Shown here one piece after another: positions 17,488-25,695 of a DNA stretch of 64,000 nt. The stretch spans positions 248,001-312,000 of the forward strand of contig CAWDLI010000004.1 in the NCBI GenBank assembly GCA_963803245.1, given 5' to 3'. The translations under genes and the position numbers were made by a program. Origin of the DNA: JACVRW01 sp963803245 (GTDB taxonomy: Bacteria; Actinomycetota; Thermoleophilia; Solirubrobacterales; Thermoleophilaceae). Under the pieces are notes generated by a model. That model was not told where the DNA came from. It saw only the letters and a list, made by a program, of their open reading frames with translations, and did not search any database. Positions within the stretch are counted from its first letter, which is position 1, and every line of letters begins with the position of its first letter.

Positions 17488-17504
17488 CCGGATAGAAATC
17501 AGGG

Positions 17505-18404
17505 GTGCGCTGGCGTGGCAAAGGAGGGCGCGGCTCGGATCTGATCGACGCCCGTGGCGGTGGCATGCGACCCCGCGGCGGCCTGCGTCCCGGCATCGCG
17601 CTCCCGGGCGGCCTCGGCGTGGCGGGGGTGATCGTGTTCCTCCTGCTCCAGGTGCTGTCGAGCAGCTCCGGGGCCGGTGGAGCATTCGCCGTGGACGACC
17701 CGTTCGGGGAGTCTTCTGAGGCTCCGCCCGCGGACGGTCGCGGCATCCCGGCCTCGCAGGATCCGGAGCGCGACCTGAGGAATTTCAGCTCCTACGTCTT
17801 CACGCGCACGCTGAACACCTGGGAGGAACTCTTCGCCGCGCAGGGCGAGCCCTTCAACAGGGCCAAGGTCGTGCTCTACCGCGACGCGGTCGCCACCGGC
17901 TGTGGCGACGCCTCCTCCGCCGTCGGCCCGTTCTACTGCCCGGCAGACGAGCGGGTGTACCTCGACCTGAGCTTCTACGGCGACATGGAGCGCCGGCTGG
18001 GCGCATCGGGCGACTTCGCCTAGGCGTACGTGATCGCCCACGAGGTCGGCCACCACGTGCAGCAGCAGCTCGGGACGAGCGACGAGGTGAACCGGCTGCG
18101 CAGCGAGAACCCCGACGAAGCGAACGCGCTGTCCGTGAGGCTCGAGCTCCAGGCCGATTGCTACGCCGGGGTCTGGGCACACAGCGTCTACGCCGCCGGG
18201 GACCTCGAGGAGGGCGACGTGCGAGGAGGCCACGCAGCGTCCGCGGCCGTGGGAGACGACCGGCTGCAGCGCCAGGCGACCGGCCGCGTGAACCCGGACT
18301 CGTTCACGCACGGCAGCTCGGAGCAGCGCACCGCGTGGTTCAACCGCGGCCGCGCGAACGGCGACCCGGGGGACTGCGACACCTTCTCACCCGAGCGCGT
18401 CTAG
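17505..18404 (+). CDS. Neutral zinc metallopeptidase (YpfJ-like) with in-frame stop
   Basis: The protein opens MRWRGKGGRGSDLIDARGGG, as in the YpfJ/neutral zinc metallopeptidase family, then one transmembrane helix (about residues 30-50) and an outside domain. The codon at 18021-18023 is TAG between GDFA and AYVIAHEVGHHVQQQLG, where the family has Gln, so a CAG-to-TAG change splits the gene just before the zinc motif HEVGHH. The rest (ELQADCYAGVWAHS, NPDSFTHGSSEQR) reads on in frame. A short compensated double shift lies near 18221-18238 (EEGDVRGGHAA instead of a family-like EEATRAA). It is either a real loss of function or an error. Confidence 0.8.
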
Positions 18405-18413
18405 GGTCGTGGC

Positions 18414-18638
18414 ATGGACGAACTGGTGGTCGCCAAAGTCGTGGGATCCGAGCCGGAGGCCGAACTCCTGTGTTCGCTGCTGCGGAGTGCTGGTATCGAG
18501 TGCACCGGCCGGCAGACGAACCTGGGAGCGGGGGCTGCAGATGGCCTGCCAGGCGGCCCTTACGAGCTCGTCGTCCAGCGGCAGGACCTGGACGATGCTC
18601 GCGCCATCCTGCAGGAAGGCAGCGACAGGGGCGAGTAG
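18414..18638 (+). CDS. DUF2007-type small protein
   Basis: This 74-residue protein has the DUF2007 pattern (putative signal-transducing, ferredoxin-like fold): VAKVVGSEPEAELLCSLLRSAGI, a Gly-rich loop, then YELVVQRQDLDDARAIL. Its biochemical role is unknown. It starts 9 bases after the metallopeptidase gene and probably shares its transcript. Confidence 0.75.
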   Translation: MDELVVAKVVGSEPEAELLCSLLRSAGIECTGRQTNLGAGAADGLPGGPYELVVQRQDLDDARAILQEGSDRGE

Positions 18639-18653
18639 CGGCCGCTGAGCAGG

Positions 18654-19100
18654 ATGCGAGACACTGGGACGGAGGTGTCACGGGAGAACATCGAGCTGGT
18701 CCGCCGGTTCTACGGAGAGCTTGCGAGCGAGGGTTCCACGCGAGAGTTCGACCAGCGTCTGACCGACGACGCCCTCAGTCATTTCTTGGACCCGGGAATC
18801 GAGTGGGTCCCGGTGGATCACTCATTGCTTGCCGCCGAGAGCTATCGGGGCTTCGACGGCGTGCGACGCTTCTGGAGCGAGTTCCTCTCGGCATGGGAGA
18901 GCTACAAGGTCGAGCCGGTGAGGTTCTACGACGCCGGTGATCAGGTGGCGGTTGTGGTGCACATCGTCGGCCGGACACACGAGCTCGAAGTCGACGAGAC
19001 TCGATCATCGCTCTTGACTCTCCGCGATGGGCGGGTCGTCCACGTCCAATCCTTTGCCGACCCCGAGGGTGCGCGTGAGGCCGCCGGCGTGGCGCCATAG
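18654..19100 (+). CDS. SnoaL-like / NTF2-fold protein
   Basis: This protein of 148 residues (141 if GTG 18675 is used, giving the usual start VSRENIELVRRFY) has the NTF2-like fold: an N-terminal helix, FLDPGIEWVPVDHS, YRGFDGVRRFWSEFL and a final sheet ending RDGRVVHVQSFAD. Such proteins are isomerases, cyclases or simple ligand binders; no catalytic residue can be fixed here. It lies on the same strand as the DUF2007 gene with a 15-base gap. Confidence 0.7.
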   Translation: MRDTGTEVSRENIELVRRFYGELASEGSTREFDQRLTDDALSHFLDPGIEWVPVDHSLLAAESYRGFDGVRRFWSEFLSAWESYKVEPVRFYDAGDQVAVVVHIVGRTHELEVDETRSSLLTLRDGRVVHVQSFADPEGAREAAGVAP

Positions 19101-19140
19101 CCGCCAGGATCATCGTGTGGTGCTCGCCTACCGAAACACG

Positions 19141-19160
19141 GGGGCAGGCGCCCTTGCCCC
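19141..19160 (+). terminator. Hairpin after SnoaL-like gene
   Basis: GGGGCA (19141-19146) pairs with TGCCCC (19155-19160), 40 bases after the stop of the SnoaL-like gene and before the LuxR-type gene. It has a moderate stem and no T-run. Confidence 0.35.
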
Positions 19161-19225
19161 GATATGCGACCGGGTCGGATGCTTGTTCTGCCCGTGAGCC
19201 TCCACGCGAGCCCCAGAACGGACTG

Positions 19226-19822
19226 ATGGCCCGCCAGGCTGGCTGGTCGGGGCTCTTCTCGACAGCGTTCAAGCAATCCCGCAACGCCATGGTGCTCGCT
19301 GACCACCGCCGCGTTCAAGTTGACGTCAATGGCGCGTATCTCAAGCTTCTCGGCCACGACCGTCGAGCGCTCATCGGCCAGCCTCTCTACCGATTCGTTG
19401 CCGGGCCTTCTCGGCTGTCGGGTGAGGAATGGGCGGCGGCACTGGCGGTCGGCGAGTTCACTGGCGAGGTCGAGATGATCTGCGCGGACGGGTCCAGGGT
19501 CGGGGTTCAGTACGGGGCCGCGACGGAGGTCGTCACCGGGCGCCAGCTCGTTCTGATCGTGGCTCTCAGCACCTCGCGCTGGGGCGGGAGGTTCCGCCGT
19601 ACGACATCGAGCGAGCGGGACGCGGGCGAGCTGTCAGCGCGCGAGCGCGAGGTCGTGCGGCTGATCTCGCTCGGGAGGAGCGGGCCGGAGATCTCGGAGG
19701 AACTGCAGATCGCCCACAACACCGTCCGCACACATGTCAGCAACTCAATGCGGAAGATGGGCGCCCGCTCGCGGGCGCACCTCGTGGCGAACGCTCTCAG
19801 CAGCGGCGTCCTACTCCGCTGA
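19226..19822 (+). CDS. PAS-LuxR transcriptional regulator
   Basis: This protein of about 198 residues has an N-terminal PAS-like domain (residues 10-120: NAMVLADHRRVQVDVNGAYL, then a strand set ending RQLVLIVAL). A C-terminal LuxR/GerE helix-turn-helix follows (LSAREREVVRLISLGRSGPE, then IAHNTVRTHVSNSMRKMGAR). It probably senses a small ligand or redox state and binds DNA as a dimer. ATG 19226 is preferred over the far 5' end of the open frame, which holds a hairpin and Arg/Pro-rich sequence. Confidence 0.8.
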   Translation: MARQAGWSGLFSTAFKQSRNAMVLADHRRVQVDVNGAYLKLLGHDRRALIGQPLYRFVAGPSRLSGEEWAAALAVGEFTGEVEMICADGSRVGVQYGAATEVVTGRQLVLIVALSTSRWGGRFRRTTSSERDAGELSAREREVVRLISLGRSGPEISEELQIAHNTVRTHVSNSMRKMGARSRAHLVANALSSGVLLR

Positions 19823-19885
19823 GCCAGGCAAATCGTGCAACTGCGGTATTCCCGCATAGCTGTGCGCCAGCGACCATGAAGCAAT

Positions 19886-20536
19886 GTGGGAACCGGATCG
19901 GATCGACTGCGGGTGTGCTTCGAAGCCTCGAGCCTCCGTGAGGCCGTGGAGCTCGCCAGCGAGCTGCGGACTCTGGGACGCGGGACGGTCCAGGTTCTTC
20001 CCGCACCGCTCCGCCTCCTGATCGGGCGGCGCTGGGACGTCACGCTGACGACCGCACTCGGGCCACCCGACCTCGCGTTGGGATGGCAGACCGAGATGTG
20101 CGACCTGGCGCGCCGGAGTACCGGCTGGCACTTCGTCAGGGTGGAGGTGTTCCGCGGCGCTGCGAACGGCCGCCACGGCCGGGTGCGCGTCCTCATCGTC
20201 GACGACTCGGCGCCGTTCCGCACCGCCGTCCGTGAGCTGCTCGCCCGTCGGGGCTACCTCGTAGTGGGCGAAGCCGACACCGCGGCGCGCGCCGTCGAGG
20301 CCGCCGAGCGACTGGCGCCGGACGCCGTCCTGCTCGATGTCCACCTACCCGACGGCTGCGGGTTCGAGGTGTCGTCGGCCCTGACCGACGCCGATCCGGA
20401 TTTGGCGGTGCTCCTGACCTCAACCGACGATCCGTCGGCGTGGGACAGTCGCGTCGAAGCATCCGGTGCTCGGGGCTTCGTCGTCAAGAGCCACCTCGCG
20501 AGAACGCCCCTCGAGCGTTTCTGGCACACGCCTTGA
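19886..20536 (+). CDS. Receiver-domain protein with unknown N-terminal domain
   Basis: The protein has 216 residues from GTG 19886. Residues 100-216 are a CheY-like receiver: VRVLIVDDSAPFRTAVREL (acidic pocket DD), VLLDVHLPDGCGFEV (phosphorylated Asp), LLTSTDD and the switch Lys in FVVKSHL. Residues 1-95 form a separate alpha/beta module (VCFEASSLREAVELASELRT, WDVTLTTALG) that I do not recognise. There is no output domain. It follows the PAS-LuxR gene and is translationally coupled to a small basic protein (TGATG at 20534-20538). Confidence 0.75.
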   Translation: MGTGSDRLRVCFEASSLREAVELASELRTLGRGTVQVLPAPLRLLIGRRWDVTLTTALGPPDLALGWQTEMCDLARRSTGWHFVRVEVFRGAANGRHGRVRVLIVDDSAPFRTAVRELLARRGYLVVGEADTAARAVEAAERLAPDAVLLDVHLPDGCGFEVSSALTDADPDLAVLLTSTDDPSAWDSRVEASGARGFVVKSHLARTPLERFWHTP

Positions 20537-20721
20537 TGGCCGTGAAGCACGGCCTCTCCGAGAAGCAACCGCTTTCACGTCGCGACGCGGCCTTCTATGT
20601 GGACTCCAGCCTCCCTCCCGGAATGACCATTGGGGAGTACAGGCGCAATCGGCAGCATCGGCCCCGCTGGCACCGACTGAAGGGGCTCAAGTTCCTTCGG
20701 CGGCGTTCGTCCAGGCGCTAG
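20536..20721 (+). CDS. Small basic protein coupled to the receiver gene
   Basis: This 61-residue protein starts at the ATG overlapping the stop of the receiver gene (TGATG). It is strongly basic, ending in a run of Arg and Lys (WHRLKGLKFLRRRSSRR). No known domain is seen. The coupling suggests co-expression with the receiver protein; the basic tail could bind nucleic acid or phospholipid. Its end overlaps the convergent cupin gene by four bases. Confidence 0.4.
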   Translation: MAVKHGLSEKQPLSRRDAAFYVDSSLPPGMTIGEYRRNRQHRPRWHRLKGLKFLRRRSSRR

Positions 20722-21140
20722 TCAGCCCACCAGTCGCGCTGACCCTCCACGTCGTCGCGCCGGGCCTCGCCGAGACTGGGCGCGCCGATGACGATGATCT
20801 CGAGGCCCTCCGGCCCGGCCTCGTAGCCTCGCCATGTACCGGGGGGGACGCGCACCGCATCCCACTCCTTGAGCTCGACGATCTCGTCGTCGAGCTTCAT
20901 CCGCCCGCTCCCGCGCACGACCACGTACACCTCCTCCTGCCTCTCGTGCGTGTGGCCGTAGGGAAAGCGATAACCGGGCGGGACGCGCTGAAAGCTCAGG
21001 CCGGACTGCTCGAGCTCGAGCGCGTCCGTGGCCATGCGGAACTCCAGGTCCGGCGCGCCGTCGAAGTTGGACCCGACATCCTCGAGATCCTCCTTGAGGT
21101 TCCTGAGCGTGAACGGCACGGCCAAGATTCTACGGTTCAA
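20718..21140 (-). CDS. Cupin-domain protein
   Basis: This protein of up to 140 residues is a single-domain cupin. Motif 1 is YRFPYGHTHERQEEVYVVVRG, with the HxHx(3-4)E metal site in the form H-T-H-E-R-Q-E-E. Motif 2 is VRVPPGTWRGYEA, with no final His where the fourth ligand usually sits. It may bind a metal and a small ligand or be a sugar-isomerase relative; the substrate is unknown. The start is uncertain: TTG 21140, TTG 21125 or GTG 21119. Confidence 0.8.
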   Translation of the reverse strand: MNRRILAVPFTLRNLKEDLEDVGSNFDGAPDLEFRMATDALELEQSGLSFQRVPPGYRFPYGHTHERQEEVYVVVRGSGRMKLDDEIVELKEWDAVRVPPGTWRGYEAGPEGLEIIVIGAPSLGEARRDDVEGQRDWWAD

Positions 21141-21173
21141 TCTCCGCCCCGCCGGCGACCCTGAGGTGATCCC

Positions 21174-21907
21174 ATGAGTCAGTCACGGCACACGGATGCG
21201 ATCGGATCCATCGGGTGGACCGAGCGCACCGGAGGAGTGCTCACCACCCGCGAATGCCTGTCGCTCGCCCGGCCCCTGCTGAGGGGGGAGTTGGGCATCC
21301 TCGCCGGCCTTCTCGCAATGGCACTCCGGATGCACTCGGGGCGCCGGAGCGTCATCGACCCGGCGCGTCTCGTGCCCCCGGACTCCTCACTCGCCAGAGA
21401 TGCCGAGGTGGCGGCCCAGGACCTCCTGACCCCGGCACTCCTGAACCATTCCCGCCGTGCCTACGCGTGGGGCGCGGCCCTCGCCGCCCTGCACGAGATC
21501 ACGTTCGACCGTGAGCTGCTCTACCTGGCGGCGATGTTCCACGACACAGGGCTCCCAGCCCGGTGCCCCACGTCGACTTCACGGTGCGGAGCGCGGCGCT
21601 TGCACGAGACTTCACCAACAGCCATGGCGTGCCTGCGGATGACCGCGAGCTCGTCGCCAACGCGATCGCCATGCACTACAGCCCCGGCGTGAGCGTCGAA
21701 TCCGGCGCCGAGGCCTATCTGCTGTCTGCAGGCGCGGCGGTCGACGTGTTCGGGCTACGCAGTAACGAGGTACCCGACGCAGTCCGGAAGAGCGTCGTCC
21801 AGGAGTACCCCCGGTTGGGCTTCAAGCGGGAGTTCGCCGGGCTCTTCCGAGCCGAGGCCAAGCGAGTGCCTCGTGTCGCGCGTGGTACCTGCACCGGTTC
21901 GCCTTGA
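21174..21907 (+). CDS. HD-domain protein, frame-disrupted
   Basis: The first part (to about residue 128) runs through LLNHSRRAYAWGAALAALHE and LYLAAMFHDTGLP, an HD-type metal-dependent phosphohydrolase core (H...HD). A frameshift near 21560 moves to the frame reading PHVDFTVRSAALARDF, then AIAMHYSPGV and AYLLSAGAAVDVFGLR, the rest of the HD domain with its final Asp. The family hydrolyses nucleotides or small phosphoesters. The last residues may hold a further shift. It stands alone between a cupin and a tRNA gene. Confidence 0.75.
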
Positions 21908-21964
21908 GCGACTTGAGCATCCGGTTCGCACCTTTCCGCGGTTGATGACACCCGCTCGCTTGAG

Positions 21965-22038
<74 letters not shown>

Positions 22039-22163
22039 TCGCCGTGAGAGGGTAGCCAGTCCCGAGGGTCGCCGGTCTGGCCGATTCTCAGCCCCCGTTT
22101 GGCGCGCAGGCCAAGTTGCAGGGGGTATGTTCGTCCCCTCGACCTGGTAATAGAGAGGACTGA

Positions 22164-23297
22164 ATGCGCCGCCATTCACTGCGGCCCCGCCTGGCTCGGA
22201 TGCTGGGAGGAGCCGTCATCACATGCTGCGTGGCCGTTGCCATCAGCGGATGCATCGCACCCCCCAAGCTCACGGTGACCCCGATCGTGACCGGGCTGGA
22301 GCACCCCTGGGACCTCGGCTTCGCGGGCGGCACGATGATCTTCACGGAGCGTCCCGGCCGCATCAGCGCGATCGTGGGCGGCCAGAAGCGGCTGCTGGCC
22401 GCGCCCACCGACGTGGTGCGGGCCTCGGAGGCCGGGATGATGGGTCTCGCGATCGACCCGGCGTTCGCCACCAACCGCTTCATCTACACGTGCTTCGCGT
22501 CGACGCTGGGCGGGCCGAACGGCGACGTGAGACTGGTCCGCTGGACCGTGGACGCGAACTTCACGGCCCTGACCAACCGGACCGACATCGTCACCGGCGC
22601 CCCGCTGAACGCCAGCGGAGAGCTGGGACGCCACTCAGGCTGCCGCCCGCGCTTCGACTCGCAGGCTCGCCTGTGGGTGGGCACAGGCGACGCGGCGTCG
22701 GGCACCGTCCCGCAGAACCCGGCCTCGCTCGGCGGCAAGGTGCTCAGGATCAACCGCGACGGAACGGGCGTGGCCGGCAACCCCGGCGGCGCACTGGATC
22801 CGCGCATCTGGTCCTACGGGCATCGCAACGTCCAGGGCATCGCGTTCCGGCCCAGTGACGGGTTCGGTGTGAGCACCGAGCACGGCCCCACCAGGGAGGA
22901 CGAGCTGAACGCGCTGGTGCAAGGCAACTTCGGATGGAATCCGGTCGGCGGCACCGGCTACAACGAGGGTGTCCCGATGACGGACCTCGTCGAGTTCCCG
23001 AATGCGGTCAAGGCGCTCTGGAACAGCGGGCCCAGCACCTACGCCATCGCCGGAGCCACCTTCATCACGGGCTCCCAGTGGGGGCAGTGGAACGGAGCGC
23101 TGGCGATCGCGATGCTGAAGAACTCGAAGCTGCTGCTGCTGCGACTCAACACGGCCGGCAAGGCGGTGGACGCCGGACTCGCGATCGGGAACCGCGGCCG
23201 GCTGCGGAGCCCCGTGCAGGGACCGGACGGGAGCCTCTACATCACCACCGACAACGGTGGGAACGCCGACGTGATCCTGAAGGTCACGCCCGGCTGA
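22164..23297 (+). CDS. PQQ-type sugar dehydrogenase lipoprotein
   Basis: This 377-residue protein has a signal peptide ending in a lipobox (AISGC, Cys30), so it is probably lipid-anchored outside the cell. The body is a six-bladed beta-propeller of the glucose/sorbosone dehydrogenase family: LEHPWDLGFAGG, AGMMGLAIDPAFATN, GRHSGCRPRFD, LWVGTGDA, YGHRNVQGIAF and GPTREDELN. These enzymes use PQQ and calcium to oxidise aldoses. Length and motif order are normal. RBS GAGAGGA is upstream. No PQQ synthesis genes are in the window. Confidence 0.88.
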   Translation: MRRHSLRPRLARMLGGAVITCCVAVAISGCIAPPKLTVTPIVTGLEHPWDLGFAGGTMIFTERPGRISAIVGGQKRLLAAPTDVVRASEAGMMGLAIDPAFATNRFIYTCFASTLGGPNGDVRLVRWTVDANFTALTNRTDIVTGAPLNASGELGRHSGCRPRFDSQARLWVGTGDAASGTVPQNPASLGGKVLRINRDGTGVAGNPGGALDPRIWSYGHRNVQGIAFRPSDGFGVSTEHGPTREDELNALVQGNFGWNPVGGTGYNEGVPMTDLVEFPNAVKALWNSGPSTYAIAGATFITGSQWGQWNGALAIAMLKNSKLLLLRLNTAGKAVDAGLAIGNRGRLRSPVQGPDGSLYITTDNGGNADVILKVTPG

Positions 23298-23341
23298 GCC
23301 GGGCTCTCCGCGCCTACACCGAGCCTGTCAGGATCGCTCGC

Positions 23342-24109
23342 ATGACGATCCACTACGAAGCCGACGGCCCGGTGGCCGTCGTGACCATCGACAGGCCGGA
23401 GGTGGCCAACGCCATCGACCGCCCGACCGCCGACGCGCTGGCGGACGCGTTCCGGCGCTTCGATGCCGACGTGGACGTGTCCGTGGCTGTGCTGACCGGA
23501 TCGAACGGCACGTTCTGCGCCGGTGCGGACCTCAAGGCGATGCGCCAGCCGGACGCGTCGAGGGTCACCCGGGTGGAACCGGACGGCGACGGGCCGGTGG
23601 GTCCCACGCGCATGCTGCTCGGCAAGCCCGTGATCGCCGCGGTCGAGGGTCATGCGGTGGCGGGCGGGCTCGAGATCGCGGCCTGGTGCGATCTCCGCGT
23701 GGCGGCCGAGGACGCCGTCTTCGGGGTCTACTGCCGGCGCTGGGGCATCCCGCTCATGGACGGCGGCACCGTGCGCCTGGCCAGGCTGATCGGCCACAGC
23801 CACGCCCTCGACCTGATCCTTACCGGTCGAGGCGTGAGCGGTGACGAGGCGCTGCGCATGGGACTGGCCAACAGGCTGACCGAGCCGGGACAGGCGCTGC
23901 CGGCGGCAGTCGCGCTCGCGCACGACGTGGCCTCGCGGCCCCAGGCCGCCCTCCGCAGCGACCGGCTCTCGTCGTACGAGCAGTGGTCGCTCTCGGTCGA
24001 GGACGCGCTGGCGGTCGAGTACCGGCACGGGATGGAAACGCTGCAGACCGGCGAGCTGGTCGGCGGGCTCGAGCGCTACGAGTCGGGCAGCTGGCGCGAG
24101 GCGCGCTGA
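23342..24109 (+). CDS. Enoyl-CoA hydratase/isomerase family protein
   Basis: This 255-residue crotonase-fold protein starts at ATG 23342. Oxyanion-hole loops are CAGADLKAM and AGGLEIAAWCDLRVA. The second catalytic Glu region of true hydratases reads RWGIPLMDGGTVRLARLIG, where the expected Glu is replaced, so it may catalyse isomerisation or hydrolysis rather than hydration. It acts in fatty-acid or aromatic CoA breakdown. It lies 44 bases after the sugar dehydrogenase gene. Confidence 0.88.
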   Translation: MTIHYEADGPVAVVTIDRPEVANAIDRPTADALADAFRRFDADVDVSVAVLTGSNGTFCAGADLKAMRQPDASRVTRVEPDGDGPVGPTRMLLGKPVIAAVEGHAVAGGLEIAAWCDLRVAAEDAVFGVYCRRWGIPLMDGGTVRLARLIGHSHALDLILTGRGVSGDEALRMGLANRLTEPGQALPAAVALAHDVASRPQAALRSDRLSSYEQWSLSVEDALAVEYRHGMETLQTGELVGGLERYESGSWREAR

Positions 24110-24116
24110 GCGCGGA

Positions 24117-25256
24117 TCAGGCCGCGCCAACGCGCTCTTCGAGCCAGACCGCGTTACGCGTGGTCTTGGCTCGGTAGAGGCGGTCGTCCACGCGCAGCAT
24201 CAGATCGTCATGTGAGGCGTCGTCGGGCTCGCGCCCCGCGACGCCCACCGAGATCGTGACCCCCACGGCGGGGGTCTCGCCCTCGCTCAGCTCGGCCAGG
24301 CGAGCCCTCAGCTCCTCGGCGAGCAGGCCCGCGTTCTCGGGGGCGGTGTCCGGGCAGAGCACGCCGAACTCGTCGCCACCCAGGCGCGCGGCCAGGTCGC
24401 TCGCGCGAACCCGTTCGCGGAGGACGTCGGCCGTGGCCTTCAGGACCCGGTCGCCCACGGCATGGCCGAAGCGGTCGTTCACGTCCTTGAGCCGGTCGAG
24501 GTCGCAGAGGATCACAGCGAGGCTGCCGTCCTGGCGGCACGAGCGCTCGAACTCGCGCGCGAGCGTCTCGTCCCAGCAGCGCCGGTTCGCGAGTCCGGTG
24601 AGCGGGTCCTCGCGGCTCAGGCGCTCGAGCTTCAGCCGCAGCTCCTCGTTGCGCTCGTGCTCGCGTTCGAGCTCGACCCGGTTCCGGAACTGCTGCCAGG
24701 CGCTCGCCTGGCGGAAGTACTGACCGAGGAAGCCGACGAGCGAGGCCGTGCCGAGGTAGTAGGCGATGGTCGCCACGGCAGCGCGCGACAGCGGCTCCGT
24801 CGCGCCCACGATCGCGATGGCCACCGACAGCCACGTCAGCCCCACGAGCGCCGCCGTGTACTGCCATGGCCAGATCAGGAGGAAGGCGCTGGCGTAGATC
24901 GCCAGGGAGATGCCGAGCGAGTACGGAGCGTAGGCCTCATCCACGCGCGAGAGCATGAACGCGATCGACGCCTCGATCAGCGTCAGGAAGATCAGCATGA
25001 TCAGCTCCGGATGACGCCTTCCGAAGCTGGTGAAGAGCGAGAGCCAGAGCGCGATCAGCGGCAGCTCCAGACCAAGCCGGACCGCCGTGAAGACGTCGGC
25101 GTTCCGGGGGTCGACCAGATGGTCGAAGCCCGCCCAGATGGGCATCGCGATGATGGCCATGAGCCCGCCTGCCACGGCGGTGGCGTGAGTGGACCGCTTG
25201 ACCTCCGCCCTGAAGGCACCGCGCAGGCCGGAAGTGTCGAGAGCAGGCTTCCCCAT
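24117..25256 (-). CDS. Diguanylate cyclase with six-helix membrane sensor
   Basis: This 379-residue protein makes c-di-GMP from two GTP. Residues 25-180 hold about six transmembrane helices. A short coiled coil (185-212) leads to the GGDEF domain (215-375) with DPLTGLANRR, DLDRLKDVNDRFGHAVGD and an intact GGDEF at 293-297. RASD at 284-287 is the product-inhibition I-site (RxxD five residues before GGDEF). It is thus an active-looking, feedback-inhibited cyclase. ATG 25256 is preferred; GTG 25283 is possible. It converges with the enoyl-CoA hydratase gene. Confidence 0.93.
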   Translation of the reverse strand: MGKPALDTSGLRGAFRAEVKRSTHATAVAGGLMAIIAMPIWAGFDHLVDPRNADVFTAVRLGLELPLIALWLSLFTSFGRRHPELIMLIFLTLIEASIAFMLSRVDEAYAPYSLGISLAIYASAFLLIWPWQYTAALVGLTWLSVAIAIVGATEPLSRAAVATIAYYLGTASLVGFLGQYFRQASAWQQFRNRVELEREHERNEELRLKLERLSREDPLTGLANRRCWDETLAREFERSCRQDGSLAVILCDLDRLKDVNDRFGHAVGDRVLKATADVLRERVRASDLAARLGGDEFGVLCPDTAPENAGLLAEELRARLAELSEGETPAVGVTISVGVAGREPDDASHDDLMLRVDDRLYRAKTTRNAVWLEERVGAA

Positions 25257-25340
25257 GAGGACGTCCCGAGGCGAGCTCGGCACTACGAACCTGATCGGCC
25301 ATGCGGGGTTCCAGCTTGAGGAAGCGGGCGTCGCGCCCCG

Positions 25341-25616
25341 TCAGGCGGTGGTTGCGTACCGCTCTGCCGCGCGCGCCCTGCGCTTCTCCGCCTCGACCTC
25401 GCGGTCCTTCGGGTCAGCCGCGGTCACGAGCTCTGACAACAGCCGCGCCGACACCTCGGTCACGGCCTCCACCGCCCGGTCGAACGCCTCTGCATTGGCC
25501 TGTGACGGTTTGGTGAATCCGCTGATCTTGCGGACGTACTGAAGGGCGGCGCCCTGGATCTCCTCGTCGGTCGCGGGTGGCTCGAAGTTGTAGAGGGTGC
25601 GTATGTTTCGGCACAT
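25341..25616 (-). CDS. DUF2277-family protein
   Basis: This 91-residue protein begins MCRNIRTLYNFEPPATDEEI and continues LQYVRKISGFTKPSQAN, the DUF2277 signature, and ends in a charged helix (DREVEAEKRRARAAERYA). The family is widespread in actinobacteria and has no known function. The Cys-Arg-Asn start is invariant in the family to my knowledge. It is divergent from the GH6 gene with about 80 bases between the starts. Confidence 0.88.
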   Translation of the reverse strand: MCRNIRTLYNFEPPATDEEIQGAALQYVRKISGFTKPSQANAEAFDRAVEAVTEVSARLLSELVTAADPKDREVEAEKRRARAAERYATTA

Positions 25617-25695
25617 GCAGATCAGGCTAGCCGCTCGCATCCGTTCTTCGTCCAGATCCCGTTTATCCCACGCCGCCCGCGGAGAAAAGCGTGGA

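Noticed and set aside
18021..18023. Stop-codon reassignment (TAG read as Gln)
   Set aside because: Many genes in the window end properly at TAG, including MFS, FTR1-region and methyltransferase neighbours, so a genome-wide recoding does not fit.
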